This document shows, piece by piece, positions 49,801-61,335 of a stretch of 64,000 bases of DNA. The stretch lies in contig JALGAS010000002.1 of assembly GCA_023078685.1 (NCBI GenBank), forward strand, positions 1,116,001 to 1,180,000, read 5' to 3'. The translations under genes were made by a program, and so were the position numbers. The notes beneath the pieces were generated by a model, which saw only the letters and a list, made by a program, of their open reading frames with translations, did no database searches and had not been told where the DNA came from. Origin of the DNA: Neopestalotiopsis rosae. Lineage: Eukaryota; Ascomycota; Sordariomycetes; Amphisphaeriales; Sporocadaceae. How positions within the stretch are numbered: the first letter of the stretch is position 1; each line of letters begins with the position of its first letter.

Positions 49801-52240
49801 CGGGGTGTGTCATTACCAAGTAACAGCCAATCAGCTCCCAGTTTGCGAAACACGTCGCTAGCTCTCAACAGTATGGCTTCAAAGACTGGATAAATAAGCA
49901 GGGCCAAACCCATATTCACATACTGAGCGCCCTGGCCTGTAAATACCATGGCCAGACCACCTTCCCGTGATGTACGACCACCTTTGGAGAAGACAAGCTT
50001 GCGGGCATCGGATGCTGTTGTATCGCTGACCACGGAGAAGGACCTCCATGCCATGAGGCTTCTTCGAGCGGAAAGCGTGTAGGCGAGAGTGTCCAGAAGA
50101 TTGTCTGAATTGCTTTCTTTCTCTTCATAGTATGTGCTGTAGTCCTGCAGTACCCTCGCCAAAGCAGCTTCGTCTTTTGCAGACCACACCAGAAGTCGGA
50201 AGGTTTGTGATGCGCTGGGTTCCGAGTGAAGATGTGCTGCTCCTGGAGATCTGCCATTTTCTGCCGGAGTCTTATTGCCTTCCGGTACTGTGCGAGATCC
50301 ATTGTCCAAGACTGTTCCGGCCTGCGCATCACCTAGTGTTTCATAGAAGAAGGGCTTGACCTCAAAATTGCTGTTCTCATCGTAACCATAAGCTTCCTGA
50401 GCTCCAATGCCAACGAATGCTGTAGCGTCTTTGTGGCCGTTGGTTAGTGCATTTGTTACTCCATTGGCCGCTGACTGGCCTAGTGGTTGTAAAATCAGTG
50501 AAGAAGCTGACGTATTAGTCAGTGCTTTCAGGGCAAGAGCTTCAATTGTGTGGAAGGCGTCGTCCAGAATGACGTGACCATTAGATCCACCAAATCCAAA
50601 AGAGTTTACAGAAATTCGACGCAGTCCTGACGTTGGCCACGGGATGCAGGAAGTTGGAACCTGTTTACACTTTCTATCAGCAATTGAACTGTGGCTCTCA
50701 TCAGGCGACAGCTGACCGTACCTTGAGATTGTTGAACTTGGCATTGATCTTTGGATTCCATTTCTCGAACAGCGCATTCGGCGGGATTTGACCTTTTTCT
50801 AGAATCAAGATGGACTTCAAGATACCTGCAAGCCCGCTGACACCCTCGGTATGACCTATATTGGCCTTGACGGAGCCACTGAGTAGGGTGCGGGATTAGA
50901 CAAGTCTGGGGGCGCTCCTCAGTTCTACCAACTTACATGTATAACGGCTCCTTGGGTGAGCGAGAGGTTCTAAAGACCCGGCCAAGTGCCTTCGTCTCCG
51001 TTGAGTCTCCCAGTTGAGTGCCCGTACCTATTTGTTCCCTTTAGTTGGTACGTCTCTCTAACCTTGGGAACAGGATTGTCACGTACCATGAGCTTCCACA
51101 TATCTCGTCAATTTGAAATCAAGGTGGCAGCTTTTGTAAACCCTTCTGATCAATTCTTCCTGAGCACCTAGGCTTGGTTGAGTAATGCCCGGCGTGTGGC
51201 CATCCTGGTTTGACCCCGAGGCCCGGATTACAGCGCGAATCATGTCACCATCCCGCACGGCGTCACCAAGCTTCTTCAGCACAAGCACCGCCACTCCTTC
51301 GCCCCGTGCATATCCATTTGCTCTGTGGTCAAAGCTATAGCAGCGGCTATCGGGCGAGAGAAAACTCATATTTTCCAAATACGCAGATTTCTCAGGAGTC
51401 AGCAAAGGATTTGATCCAGTGACCAGCGCCTAGTCAATCAATCAGCACCGTCACGCAACATCCCGAAAACCATTTTACATATCATACCATTGAGCTTTGT
51501 CCATTTCTAAGGCATTGAACAGCGAGATCAGTGGCAATCATACTCGAGGAGCATGCTGTGTTGACTTGTATGCTTGGGCCTCTGAGATCAAAATACCAGC
51601 TCAACCTGTTTGCCAGGATTGACGGGGAAGTGCTCGTGGCTGTATTCGTGGGAGCCCCATCAGGATCTTTGTAGGTAATCATGGTCCAGTCATCCGCCAT
51701 CGAAGCGGCAAACACTGCAGTATCAGTCCCGGCGATCTTTTCTGCTGGTATCCCGGCTAATTGAACTAAGCCACGCATTCATCATCGATCTGGGGCACAA
51801 AAATCAGGCTTACAATTTTCCATTGCTCGGTATGCAGCTTCCAGCGTCCAGCGCTGCTGTGGATCCATTGATGCCGCATCTTTTATCGAGTTCAGCGTGA
51901 TGAACACAACTTCTGAAAGATCCATCTCTTACCCTTGGTTGTAACAGAGAAAAAGGGAGCGTCAAAAGCACCTGGGTCCCCGTCGATGAAGTGAGCTCCT
52001 CTGGACAACAGCTATCCATTATGTCAGTATTTACCTGGCTGACAGAGACATTGGATTTGGAAATCATACAGTATTGTTTGCTCTCGGCTGGCCATTATAA
52101 AGAGCACCAATATTGGCTCTTGACTTGGGCCATTCGGTCATGACATTTCGTCCACTCTCCAACATTTCCCAGAAGCTGGCCTCATCTTCGGCACCTTGCG
52201 GCAGCCGGAAAGAAAATCCAATAATCGCTATTGGCTCCAT
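43825..52240 (-). CDS. Highly reducing polyketide synthase (KS-AT-DH-MT-ER-KR-ACP)
   Basis: Eleven exons (52240-52070, 52011-51933, 51879-51814, 51756-51488, 51429-51087, 51027-50937, 50878-50722, 50660-49817, 49745-45094, 45035-44715, 44667-43825) encode about 2611 residues. KS: active Cys in NTACSSS (about 174), His in EAHGTGTQ and NIGHTEG. AT: FTGQGAQ and Ser in [11 protein letters not shown] (about 717). [12 protein letters not shown] (about 1047) and [21 protein letters not shown] (about 1503). [19 protein letters not shown] (about 2034). [12 protein letters not shown], with Ser in LLSSVSG and Tyr in [20 protein letters not shown] (Ser about 2563). Every catalytic motif I can check looks intact, so a reduced, methyl-branched chain is predicted. 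There is no thioesterase, reductase or condensation domain at the C-terminus. The oxoamine synthase gene directly upstream is the likely release enzyme. Confidence 0.95.
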
Positions 52241-53127
52241 TTCTTCTTTAGTTTGGGAAACCTTTGAAAGCGGTCAACTCTGCTGGCATTTCTGCTGGCA
52301 TTTCCCAATATTGCCAGCGCAACTAGGCAAGCTAAATTCGACGATTTTGCCAAAACGCACGAGGACAAAAGCCAACAGTACGAAGGATCGAAAATGATAC
52401 AGTCCATAAACGTGTAGTCTTACATGATATAATCCGAGATATAGCGCATTTTTGAAATTGCAGACGCTGCGCAGGCGTCCGCATTACCCGGTCCAGCTAC
52501 ACTGCAATGCACACGCCTAATCTTGGCATGGTCTCCCGGACAGCGCAACAAGCACATGGGACGCCAAAATTTACTTCCTTGCATGATCATGACGTGCCGA
52601 CTGGAGCTAGAACTAGTGCGAGGCACTTTACATATGGAAATGTCCATTGCCTATAATGGAGCCACTTTGCCTGTACGATAAACACGGTACTGTATCGAAG
52701 GACGATCGAAGCCCGCCGTTATGGAACCTTCGAAGGTGCGCTAGGAACAGTGCAGTCATTTGCAGTCAGGGAAGCGAGGCTTAGATAAGTCGCTTGGCCA
52801 ATGATAATTCAGCCTCGGCTTCCGCCGACCAGTAGGGTACTACATTGTACCGGTACTCTGGGGTCCAATTGAGAAAGTCTGCCACATTCATCATGGCAGG
52901 TGCGTTGCATGTCATGGCCAAGGGCCCTGCATGGCGAGCTTGGGGGACCCAGAGTCTCGGCCCAGGTGTAGTATTGACGCTACAATGGTGCTTCCAGATC
53001 AGACCAGATTCCAAAAGGATGGGCGGTGAAAAGCAATATCCGAAGACATGGGCCCCCGAGGCCCCGGCTAGCTTCAGTCCCTATTGGCATGTCTGAACCC
53101 TGGTTGAAGTATGCAATGCTACCATTC
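52241..53127. promoter_or_regulatory. PKS promoter / oxoamine synthase 3' region
   Basis: These 887 bases lie between the oxoamine synthase stop codon and the PKS start codon on the same strand. No gene is supported. I could not identify a repeated motif that would stand out as a cluster regulator site. Confidence 0.5.
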
Positions 53128-54750
53128 CTACACCATCCCGTACCCTGTCATGTTCCCCCGCCTCATCCATGTGTATACCCGCTTTGCAGCATGGGATACC
53201 GTTTCGGCCGTTTTGCCATCCTCAATATCCATCATCTCCTCTACCCAGGTGTAGATCGAATCGACGAAACGCTGCACCTGTTCCTCGGTATTTGCAGCGT
53301 GCAGTATAACCCTGAGCCGGCCTTGACCCATGGGTACAATCGGATGCTCCACCGGGAACACGCAAAACGAGTGCGCAAGCAGATGGAAATAGAGCCACCA
53401 GGTGTACTTTTGTTGCGTCGACACGGGAATGATGTGCGCGAGAAATGAACGGTCCTCCCAACCGTCTGCGAGTGGCACGCGGAGCAGTCCTCTTGTCGCT
53501 GCTGCATCCCAGAGAGAATGCGAGGTGAGCGAATCAAAGAAGAGCCGGGCCAGATCCTGGACATGTTCTTGTGCCTACGTAATGCGTTATGATGAGATGG
53601 AGAACGTTTCAAGTTCAAGAAAGTGTACCGAATTGGCGGATGCGAGAGGTCATTCAGCGGAACCACTTACCTCTTCTGTCTTCCCGGCCTCCAGCAGTTT
53701 GTAACCGGACTTGATGGCGGCAACAAATGGGAAGGATGGAGCTGTAGTGAAAATTACAGTCCGGGAAAAGTTGGCCAGTGCTCCTCTAATCACGTCGTTC
53801 CCGAGTATGATGGCTGTTATGCGCGGTCCTTTCAGTAAAGTGATATACGCGGACCGAGATTTATGGGAAGATGTGGACGTACCTCCAGTGGCTCCAATAG
53901 CCTTCCCAAAAGAATGCACCACTACCGCAATGTCCTTTTGCAAGCCGAGCTCGCAGACAAGGCCAGCTCCCTTGGGACCAATGACACCGACGCTGTGCGC
54001 CTCGTCGACAACGAATTGGATGTTGCCTTTTCCAGCCGAGATCTCGCGAGCCACGTCGACGAGCTCCTGCAGCGGACACACGTCGCCGTCCATGCTATAG
54101 ATGGACTCTACCGCGACTAAGACGGAGCGCTTCCCCTGCCGCACTAGGCGCTGCGACTCGATAACCTCGCGCAGTACGCCGCGGAACCCTTCGACGTCAT
54201 TGTGCGGAAACTCGACGCGGTCCATGGCCAGGCTCTGCCGGATGCCGTCGTGGGTGCTGGCGTGCACGAGGGCATCATAGATCACCACGTCTCCGGGACG
54301 CGGCACCGCCGTCCACACGGCCACGTTGGCCTCGTAAGCTGACCCGACAATCAGCCCGCTCTCCGCGCCGTGGAAAGCTGCAATGTCGCGTTCGGCCTGC
54401 TCCAGGTACCCGTGATTGCCGTCCATGAGGCGCACGCCGCTGGCGCCCAGGCTGAAGTTGGGATGCGCTGCCAATTCGGCCAGGAACTCGGCGCGCCTCG
54501 CATCGCTCCGGCCCAGTGATAGAATATCGCCCGAACAAAAGTCAATGGCGTTGCTTGCTTGCCAGGCATTCTCCACGATGGAGTAGTAGAGCCCTTCCGA
54601 ACGCCGCACATCGAGTACCTCCTGGAGGTTGTGGTAAAATGTTGATTGATATTTTGAAGACGAATGCGTGCTTCTGGGCAAAGTATCCTGTAAGCGTGTT
54701 ATGAACGTGCTGACGGGCGGAATGTCCGTGTCTGCATCTTGATCAGCCAT
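53128..54750 (-). CDS. PLP-dependent alpha-oxoamine synthase (BioF/Fum8-type)
   Basis: Three exons (54750-53883, 53813-53671, 53574-53128) encode about 485 residues. The family folds as an aminotransferase of type I and condenses an amino acid with an acyl thioester, losing CO2. Visible motifs: GASGVRLMDGNHGYLEQAE (substrate pocket), DEAHSVGVIGPKG (PLP-ring and Asp contacts), and HSFGKAIGATG with the Schiff-base Lys at about 283. The splice at 53882-53814 removes a stretch that would break the conserved GATG-AIILG join; the next segment NFSRTVIFTTAPS is typical. No mitochondrial targeting peptide is obvious, so it is unlike Hem1. Its place directly upstream of a PKS lacking a release domain fits the Fum8/sphingofungin/AAL-toxin arrangement. 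The amino-acid substrate cannot be read from sequence. Third positions are GC-rich, unlike the PKS. Confidence 0.93.
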
Positions 54751-55212
54751 TTCAGAGACTTGTGGAGATGAGCGCCGTCATACACCTAATGTGATCTAGA
54801 GTCTCAGTTAAAGCCAGGTTTGTCTACAAAAATTACCTCCCGGAATTTTGCATTATTCCAAATTGAATAGCCACTTTTTTGCATTCGTAAGTGACCAATA
54901 GCTTTGCAATCTGGTGTTTTCTATACAGACATACCGAAACAGGTATAGGGATGATTCGCGTACGGTAGCGCTGAATCCTTTGCGCTTTGACGTTTTGAAC
55001 GGTTTTCTGCAACTCTAATGATCCAATTGATTTGTCGACCTTCTCGGTAACCTGAATGGGCTGATTGTACCACCTCAATTATATCTTGTTCTGATCCCCT
55101 CTTTAGGCACAAATTTGCTCATAGTTGATCACCAAAGGGAGATAAAGTCTATCAAACGCCTTTCAATAGTCACATACTCGAACTTCTCCTTGCTTCTCTA
55201 ACATTCAAGGTC
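54751..55212. other. Short intergenic, oxoamine synthase promoter
   Basis: This AT-rich stretch lies between two minus-strand genes; nothing else is visible. Confidence 0.5.
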
Positions 55213-56464
55213 TCATATGATTCCAGCACTCCTATCGCTACTTATATAGACACGATGGTAGCCCGGGTAGGCTCGCAGCATGAGGCTATTGTCGCCAAAA
55301 GTATCATGATTGTCACTTGCAACCGAGCTAGCAACAATGTGGGTACTTCTGTCAACCTTAACCTGCGATGCCCTAGGCAAGCCCATGGATGAACCCTTCC
55401 GTGGATCCCCATAGCGCAGCCGTCGATAAACGGGGACGAGTATTGGTAGACACGAGCCAATAATCGCTATGTAGATTTCAACTACAGTAGCGCAGCCAGA
55501 AAGCACGAATTGCTCTGCTTAATCAGTCAAGGTACATCCTCAGAGGTGAATTGAATTTGAGATATGCTTACTTGTAAAATTATTTAAATTCTTGTTGTAT
55601 AAGGTGGCAAGAGAAGCTACGCGGACGACGCTCGCTACACAGGTTCTAAACCACAACAAGCGTTAGTGGCAGATCTATAAAGAGCCTCCCATTTTTCCGA
55701 GTGCATTGGATAGAAGTGGACTTACATTCCACCCAGAACGAAGACACAAGATATTTTGACTTTCTGACGTATTGAAGTATGCAATTTCATTATCTCGTGG
55801 ATCGGGAGAGCCAAGGTCAGAAAGTCGATAATGCAGTTGGCGGTGGAGGTGCCGAGCATGACACCAATGAAATCTAGACATTTGCTGCCGGGGTCCTTCC
55901 GGATTTCTATGTCCCAATTTGCTCTCACAGGTCGACACTCTGTGAAGTCTAAAACCGTGACGATGATGATCCATGCAATACACAACAGACATACGAGCCT
56001 GCATCCAAGCTTCATTGTTCGGGTCGGGAAGAGGCGGCAATAAAAAGCCAAGACAGACATTTTGATAAGCGGAGAGCTAAACCCGTAGGCAATGTCTGCT
56101 GCAAAGATGGACTATTTGCGGTCTCGTCAATCTCAGAGTATACCCGCTTGTGTGCTATCTTGGCACGAACCTGGTACAGTATTCTAGCAGAATTTGGATT
56201 TTGGGTAGCTGCGGTTCTCATGTCACGCCCTACTCCTCCTTGAATTACGGCCATGAAGCAGGCGGCCAGAAGACCATGTTGAAAGACGAGTGCCGCCAGA
56301 CACAGCCAGTCGTCCAGGAGAAGCGGTTGCTTGATCAGCTTTCTTGCCCAGACTCGTGCAGCGACAACGACGGTAGTCACGAAAGATAAGGTGACAGCGA
56401 AACCAATCAGGCCAGGGGTTTCGTCTGTAGAATTCGACGGCGATTCATCATCTACTGACAACAT
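55213..56464 (-). CDS. Rhodopsin-like (PTH11-type) integral membrane protein
   Basis: Four exons are proposed: 56464-56167, 56098-55726, 55645-55572, 55517-55213, about 350 residues. Seven hydrophobic spans are seen, starting TPGLIGFAVTLSFVTTVVVAA, then LLLDDWLCLAALVF. The motif RVWARKLIKQPLLLDDW and AYGFSSPLIKMSVLAFYCRLFP are characteristic of the fungal rhodopsin-like domain found in PTH11-type receptors and many cluster-edge proteins. There is no N-terminal CFEM domain. The first intron is uncertain: the best phase needs a GTGCCA donor at 56166 and one of two adjacent acceptors. Later introns (80 and 54 bases) have good signals. It may sense a signal or be a cluster passenger; function is not known. 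It is 462 bases upstream of the oxoamine synthase and on the same strand. Confidence 0.82.
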
Positions 56465-59400
56465 TATTGAGTGAATAACCTACCTTCATTATTTTACTAT
56501 GAAGCCTTGCTGCGGCCTGCTGAGACATTATTATATTCATGATGGTATTCGAGGCTCCGAGCCTTCATCCACTGTCATGAAAAGTGGAATCTGACAAGCA
56601 ATATATCTCTTTTTGTGTGGCATAAGATATCTGAATAAGGGTGAGATTATCTTTTGTGCTGCAAATTTTATGCACGGCAGCCTAATTTTATGCGGGACAG
56701 AGCTTGGTCAAAGATGTAATTGGTAAGGCAAGAAGGCATACATACATATGGTGGATGAGCAGACTGCAATTGATTCGATTTGTAAATGCAATGATTACTC
56801 TGAAAGCTGCGGTGAGATATGTTGTGTCCCGCGCCAGTAAGCTTTTGGACGAATGGCTTGCAGAAAAAGTCCTCCGCAGCAAAGGTAGACGCCGCGAATG
56901 GAAAGATCTGCCCTGAATTGAGCAATATGGAGGGTCATTTGCGATTGTGATTGGTGATGGAGCCCGTGTCAACGGGATATTTGAAAGTCTTTTTGGTTTG
57001 GGGTCCATATGCAATAGTCAATACCGGTCCAAAATTAGCTGACACCTACCTACGCCACTCCTTCGCATTGCGGAATGCGCATATGAAATGCGCATATGCA
57101 ATGCAATCATTCTCTTCATGTAGAGTTGCGGCACACCCAGCACATCAGTGACATGGCTCCTGCTCAGGGTGAGGTTTCCATCAATCTGTTGTGGGGCTAG
57201 AATAGTGCTCTAAATCGGTCATATTTTGTGCATTCAAAGTAGTGGAATTGCCTGCCTAGATAGCTCTATTCCTACCTGTCTGGTGCTGTAAGTAACCGAG
57301 ATGACTTCACCTCTTGTGCAAAACGAGTATGTACGGTGGGTCGTGAATGTCTGATCAGAGCAACATGTACCTGAATTTGACCTTACCCTAAACATAAGAA
57401 TAATCTCGATTGTCGTGGTCTGCAGGTGTCTTTCACACCGGTTGAGGTATTTGCTTCCACTATTATTGGCGACGTTCCGTGCCATGCCGCCCGTTCCTGG
57501 AAGGAACGAAGTACACAGTCGTAGTTGTTAGGAAAGAGTGATCGGTGTAACTTCCCCCGCCTGTTGAGGCAGCTACGATGAGACCATGGAACGGATTCCG
57601 TCAAACCCAGTGCAAGGCAGTGCCCACGAACAACTTCGATGATGACACTGTTACGAGGCCTTCTATTCAATTCCCAAGATTGGCATCATGCTCCGGTTCC
57701 ACGGATCTTGCCACTGGGCTCTCGCCGTGGATATCGCAATTCCAACACAACATTAACGGCAACGCGCAACATGATCTCGAGTTCGTCCTGGCATGATCTT
57801 GATCTAGGGGCTCTCGATGCAAAGGTACGCAGGCGACTTGTCTTGGAAGCTCCGTCCGACTCTCCCGGAATCCCCGCTACCCGCTGGGCAGAGGCCGTTC
57901 CCGAGGCCCATTCAGGAATTCATTGACCATGTTCCCCGAGTACGTGCACGGTCAGTAGGCAGATTTGGCAGGCTGCTGCTTAGGCGAGCTAGGCGCGTGC
58001 GTCGCCGACGCGAGAGCTCCATTAGCGTTCAACCGTTTTCTTCGAAAAAAGAGGACGCCGCTCTGCATGTCTGTCGCACGTTCGGATACTGGACTGTCTG
58101 CTGAGCTTTTTTTCTTCTTCTTCTTCTTCTTCTTCTTCTTCTGAAGCGAGACCATCGCAAAGCACATTGTTGCAAAACAAGAATTGGATTTTAGTGCGCC
58201 GGTCCCGTGGCAAGCTCCAGGTATGTATGGCATAATGCTGGTATGCAGTGCAGCTGTCGCTTGTGAATAGAGTTGCCTCTAGTGGTCCGGTTAGCATGTG
58301 GTTGACAGTATAACGGCTGATTTAGCTTGAGGCTCCAGGGCAGGATTGGTTCTACGTGGCAGAAGCCACCCTCCCTCGCCTCCCCCTTGCTTGGTGTCAT
58401 TGAAGGGGTTGCAGCAGCCACTGTCCTGGGATGCCTGATATGATACAACACTTCGGCCGCCGACTGCAACTTGTACCACTACATACCGCTACCTACCATC
58501 TTTCCTGGCAATGCAATGGCATGCATTGAGACATTGCTGCAGCACTTGGGACTCCCCTAAAAGGACACACTCGTGTTGCAAAACGGCTTGTCCGGTCCGC
58601 CGGGATCGGTGGCTTTTCCCACCCCTCTGGGACTGTACTGGCTGTCCAATTCCAGCATCTTCTCGTCATTGCTCCCACATCCCCTCCCTCACTGTCGATC
58701 GCTTGCACCTTTCTAGTATTTTGTCTATTTGTTTCCGGTTTATTTGATCTGGAAACTCAGGTGCATCCTAGTTATACGGCCTACGTACTGCCATGACTAA
58801 TTTCGGCACAAAAGACGAACTGTAGCCGAGAACACCCCACGGCTTATGGATGATTTTCGCGGGAAAGCCGCCAAAACATTAACGTTCGGGTCTGCAGATC
58901 TTTCAAAATGGCAGCACCATTTACACCATCCAATACGGCAATTGACCCGACCCACAACCCTGGATCGTCATGGCCACCCTAGAAGTTTCCTGGAACTGTT
59001 GACCCTGGTGACAACTGAAACAATCCTCCGAGCCCGTTATGGAGTTGTTCTCTTTTCCCTTGTCTAGTTTAACGGTAATCGTCTGACTCGCGATGATGCG
59101 TGCGGCCGCCGCCGTGAGCCCACTACCTATTCTATTGCCCGATCCCTCTTCCTAAGGAACATGCCGTTCCGCCAAACCATGAGCAGATGATCAATTCAAC
59201 TTACGCCCGGCGGACGTTGCAACTTGGTAACAGGAAAACATGGCTTACGCAAATCATAGCGTCCTGTAATAAAATGATGCGTCAGAAGCCTGCAGGGCGT
59301 GCATTAGGAGTTACTATCTCGTCTAGGATGTAACCTACTCCAAGCCACCTCGGTCTACTAATCTTTCATTATTGGCTACTGTGTGGTCCTGGTATCTTCC

Positions 59401-59798
59401 CTTCCTGCTTTGGCCTCTGGACTAATTCGTCTTCCAGAACTGGCTTCTCACAGACCGACACGATAACACATCAAAGTCGATACATGTTCGTCTCGTGATC
59501 CACCAGGCAAGGGAGCATGCCAGTCCACCTGCACGGCCATTAAACTCATATGGAAACGAGGGAATTATGTGCAGATCCCTGAATATGAACAGCCAATGCC
59601 GAACATGGTGTCCACGCATGAGGGGAATCATGTCTATATGTACAATGAGGTCTTGGATGAGGGATGTAACAGCAGCACCTGGCACTCCCACCCCAACCGA
59701 GCTTCCCGGTCACAGCTTACCATATTTCCTCCCTCATCTGTCATAGTACTATTGAATTACTTGGCGCCCCCAAATCTTGATCGGTAGTCACAATAGTC
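56465..59798. other. Gene-poor stretch (about 3.3 kb)
   Basis: No frame looks coding. It contains a CTT microsatellite at 58107-58141 and a small nested repeat (AATGCGCATATG twice, then GCAATGCAATC) near 57070-57108. Short open frames near 57.6-58.1 and 58.2-58.7 kb are mostly in low-complexity DNA. It separates the PKS/oxoamine synthase block from the acyltransferase genes. Confidence 0.45.
58107..58141. repeat. CTT/GAA microsatellite
   Basis: A T-run is followed by about ten TTC triplets in non-coding DNA. It creates a spurious poly-Glu or poly-Lys run in antisense frames. Confidence 0.85.
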
Positions 59799-60627
59799 AT
59801 GGCGCTCAAACTGCAAGACATCGATCCCGAGGTCGACTTTCCGGCGATCGCCAAGTGTCTGGCGGAAGCCTACGAAGACCCACCTCAGCCGTTTTTACAC
59901 ATTTGGTTTCCGATCGACGCGTCCTCAGACGAGGCCCGCGAGGCATCGATCCAGGAGGGCGCTGAGCGGCTCAAGCTTTGGCATACATACGATCCGTCAA
60001 GCCGCTGGCACAAAGTCGTGGACGCTGAGACGGGCAGGATCGCAGGTGGTGCTGCTTGGAACGTCTTCGAGACGAATCCATTTGCCGAACCCCATGACAT
60101 GGAAGTGTCCTGGTTCCCCGACGGCAGCTCACGTAGATATGCCGAGCAGGCCATCGAGAGCCACGGACGGCCAAGGTATATCGCCGGACAAAGGCCTCAT
60201 CTGTGTAAGTTATCCGTGAAGAGTCGTCATGATCTACATTGTTCGAGCCGCTTGGCCCGCTTTCTTTACCTTGTCATGTTACTTACCATTTTCGTAAGAC
60301 CTCTTCAATGTTTTCGTTCATCCGGACTACCGCCGTCGCGGCATTGGGCAGCAGGTCATGGATTGGGGCGTGAAGAAGGCAGATGAGATGGGGCTCGACT
60401 TCTTTCTAGACGCAACAGCCATGGGCAGGCCGCTGTATGAGAAGAATGGTTTCGTTTATGTTGAGGAAAATGTCACCAAGCCAACGATGGACAGTCCAGA
60501 TGAGACATGGAAGGAAATGGAAAAGAAGGTTCCTCCTTTCACCTTCTGGCTCATGTGGCGGCCTGTTGGCGGCAAATACGAAGAAGGGAAGACAGTCAAG
60601 CCTTGGGAAACTTCGGAGAGTTCGTAG
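59799..60627 (+). CDS. GNAT-family N-acetyltransferase
   Basis: Two exons (59799-60204, 60299-60627; 94-base intron) encode about 244 residues. The acetyl-CoA-binding motif A is clear: VHPDYRRRGIGQQVMDWG (about 142-160), followed by motif B LDATAMGRPLYEKNGFV. The N-terminal part (DIDPEVDFPAIAKCLAEAY) fits the start of the fold. Fungal paralogues of this length transfer acetyl groups to small amines. The intron is removed so that RPHL-YLFNVFVHP is continuous. No signal or membrane segment is seen, so it is cytosolic. It points away from the PKS and is separated from it by a gene-poor gap, so cluster membership is only a possibility; acetylation of an amino-polyketide amine would fit chemically. 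Confidence 0.9.
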
Positions 60628-61335
60628 ATTCGCTTCTCATGGGAGTTTCGTATTCTAATAAAACAAGTATAACATTTGGATCACAATCATGCTTATGTTT
60701 TTAATGCTTAGAGTTATTTTGAGCTAAAGATGTAGGGCATGCCAATTACGACAATCGTATCTAGATGAACTCAATTTCCTTCTACCAGAGCAGTATCTTA
60801 TAGTCAAGTCGATCAGGACAAGCACAATCCTGTCTCATCAAGAACTTGAATATCATAAGTTGTCCGATATGACTTACGTCGTGTAAAGGGCGATAACGTC
60901 TTGACATATATCTACCCGTCGCTTGTCTCAATTCAAGTCCTTCTCGAGCATTGTCAAACTGAAATTCATGATGTTCAGTATACCTCCACCTCGTGCTCTC
61001 TATCCTTACTGTTGATCGGTGACTCTTGTCTTCCAGCTTCCTAGCGTTGCGTGCTATCATATAATCATGGGGACTAATTGCTAGTGTTAGGGGCGGCCCG
61101 CGCAGATCACCAACTTTAGCGGTCGCTCAAACAGATCGTCTTGTAAGCCATTTCGTCATTGATGGGTTATAGGGCTGGCGCGGCAAGTGTTTGCGTGTAA
61201 CATCTATTCTAACGAAGAGTGCCATCCAAGAACCATACGAAAGCAAGCCTCAAAAGAAGACCTGGATCTAGCGACGGTCGGTAGCAACGAGTAGAGGAGT
61301 GAATGAACGAGCGAGCCCCTTCAAAATCATTGACC
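60628..61335. other. Intergenic; no gene seen
   Basis: This is the spacer before the acyltransferase gene, probably carrying its promoter. The minus-strand frame at 61060-60782 has no support. Confidence 0.5.

Noticed and set aside
58107..58141. CTT run as coding poly-Glu/Lys
   Set aside because: It is a simple microsatellite in non-coding DNA; the surrounding frames lack support.
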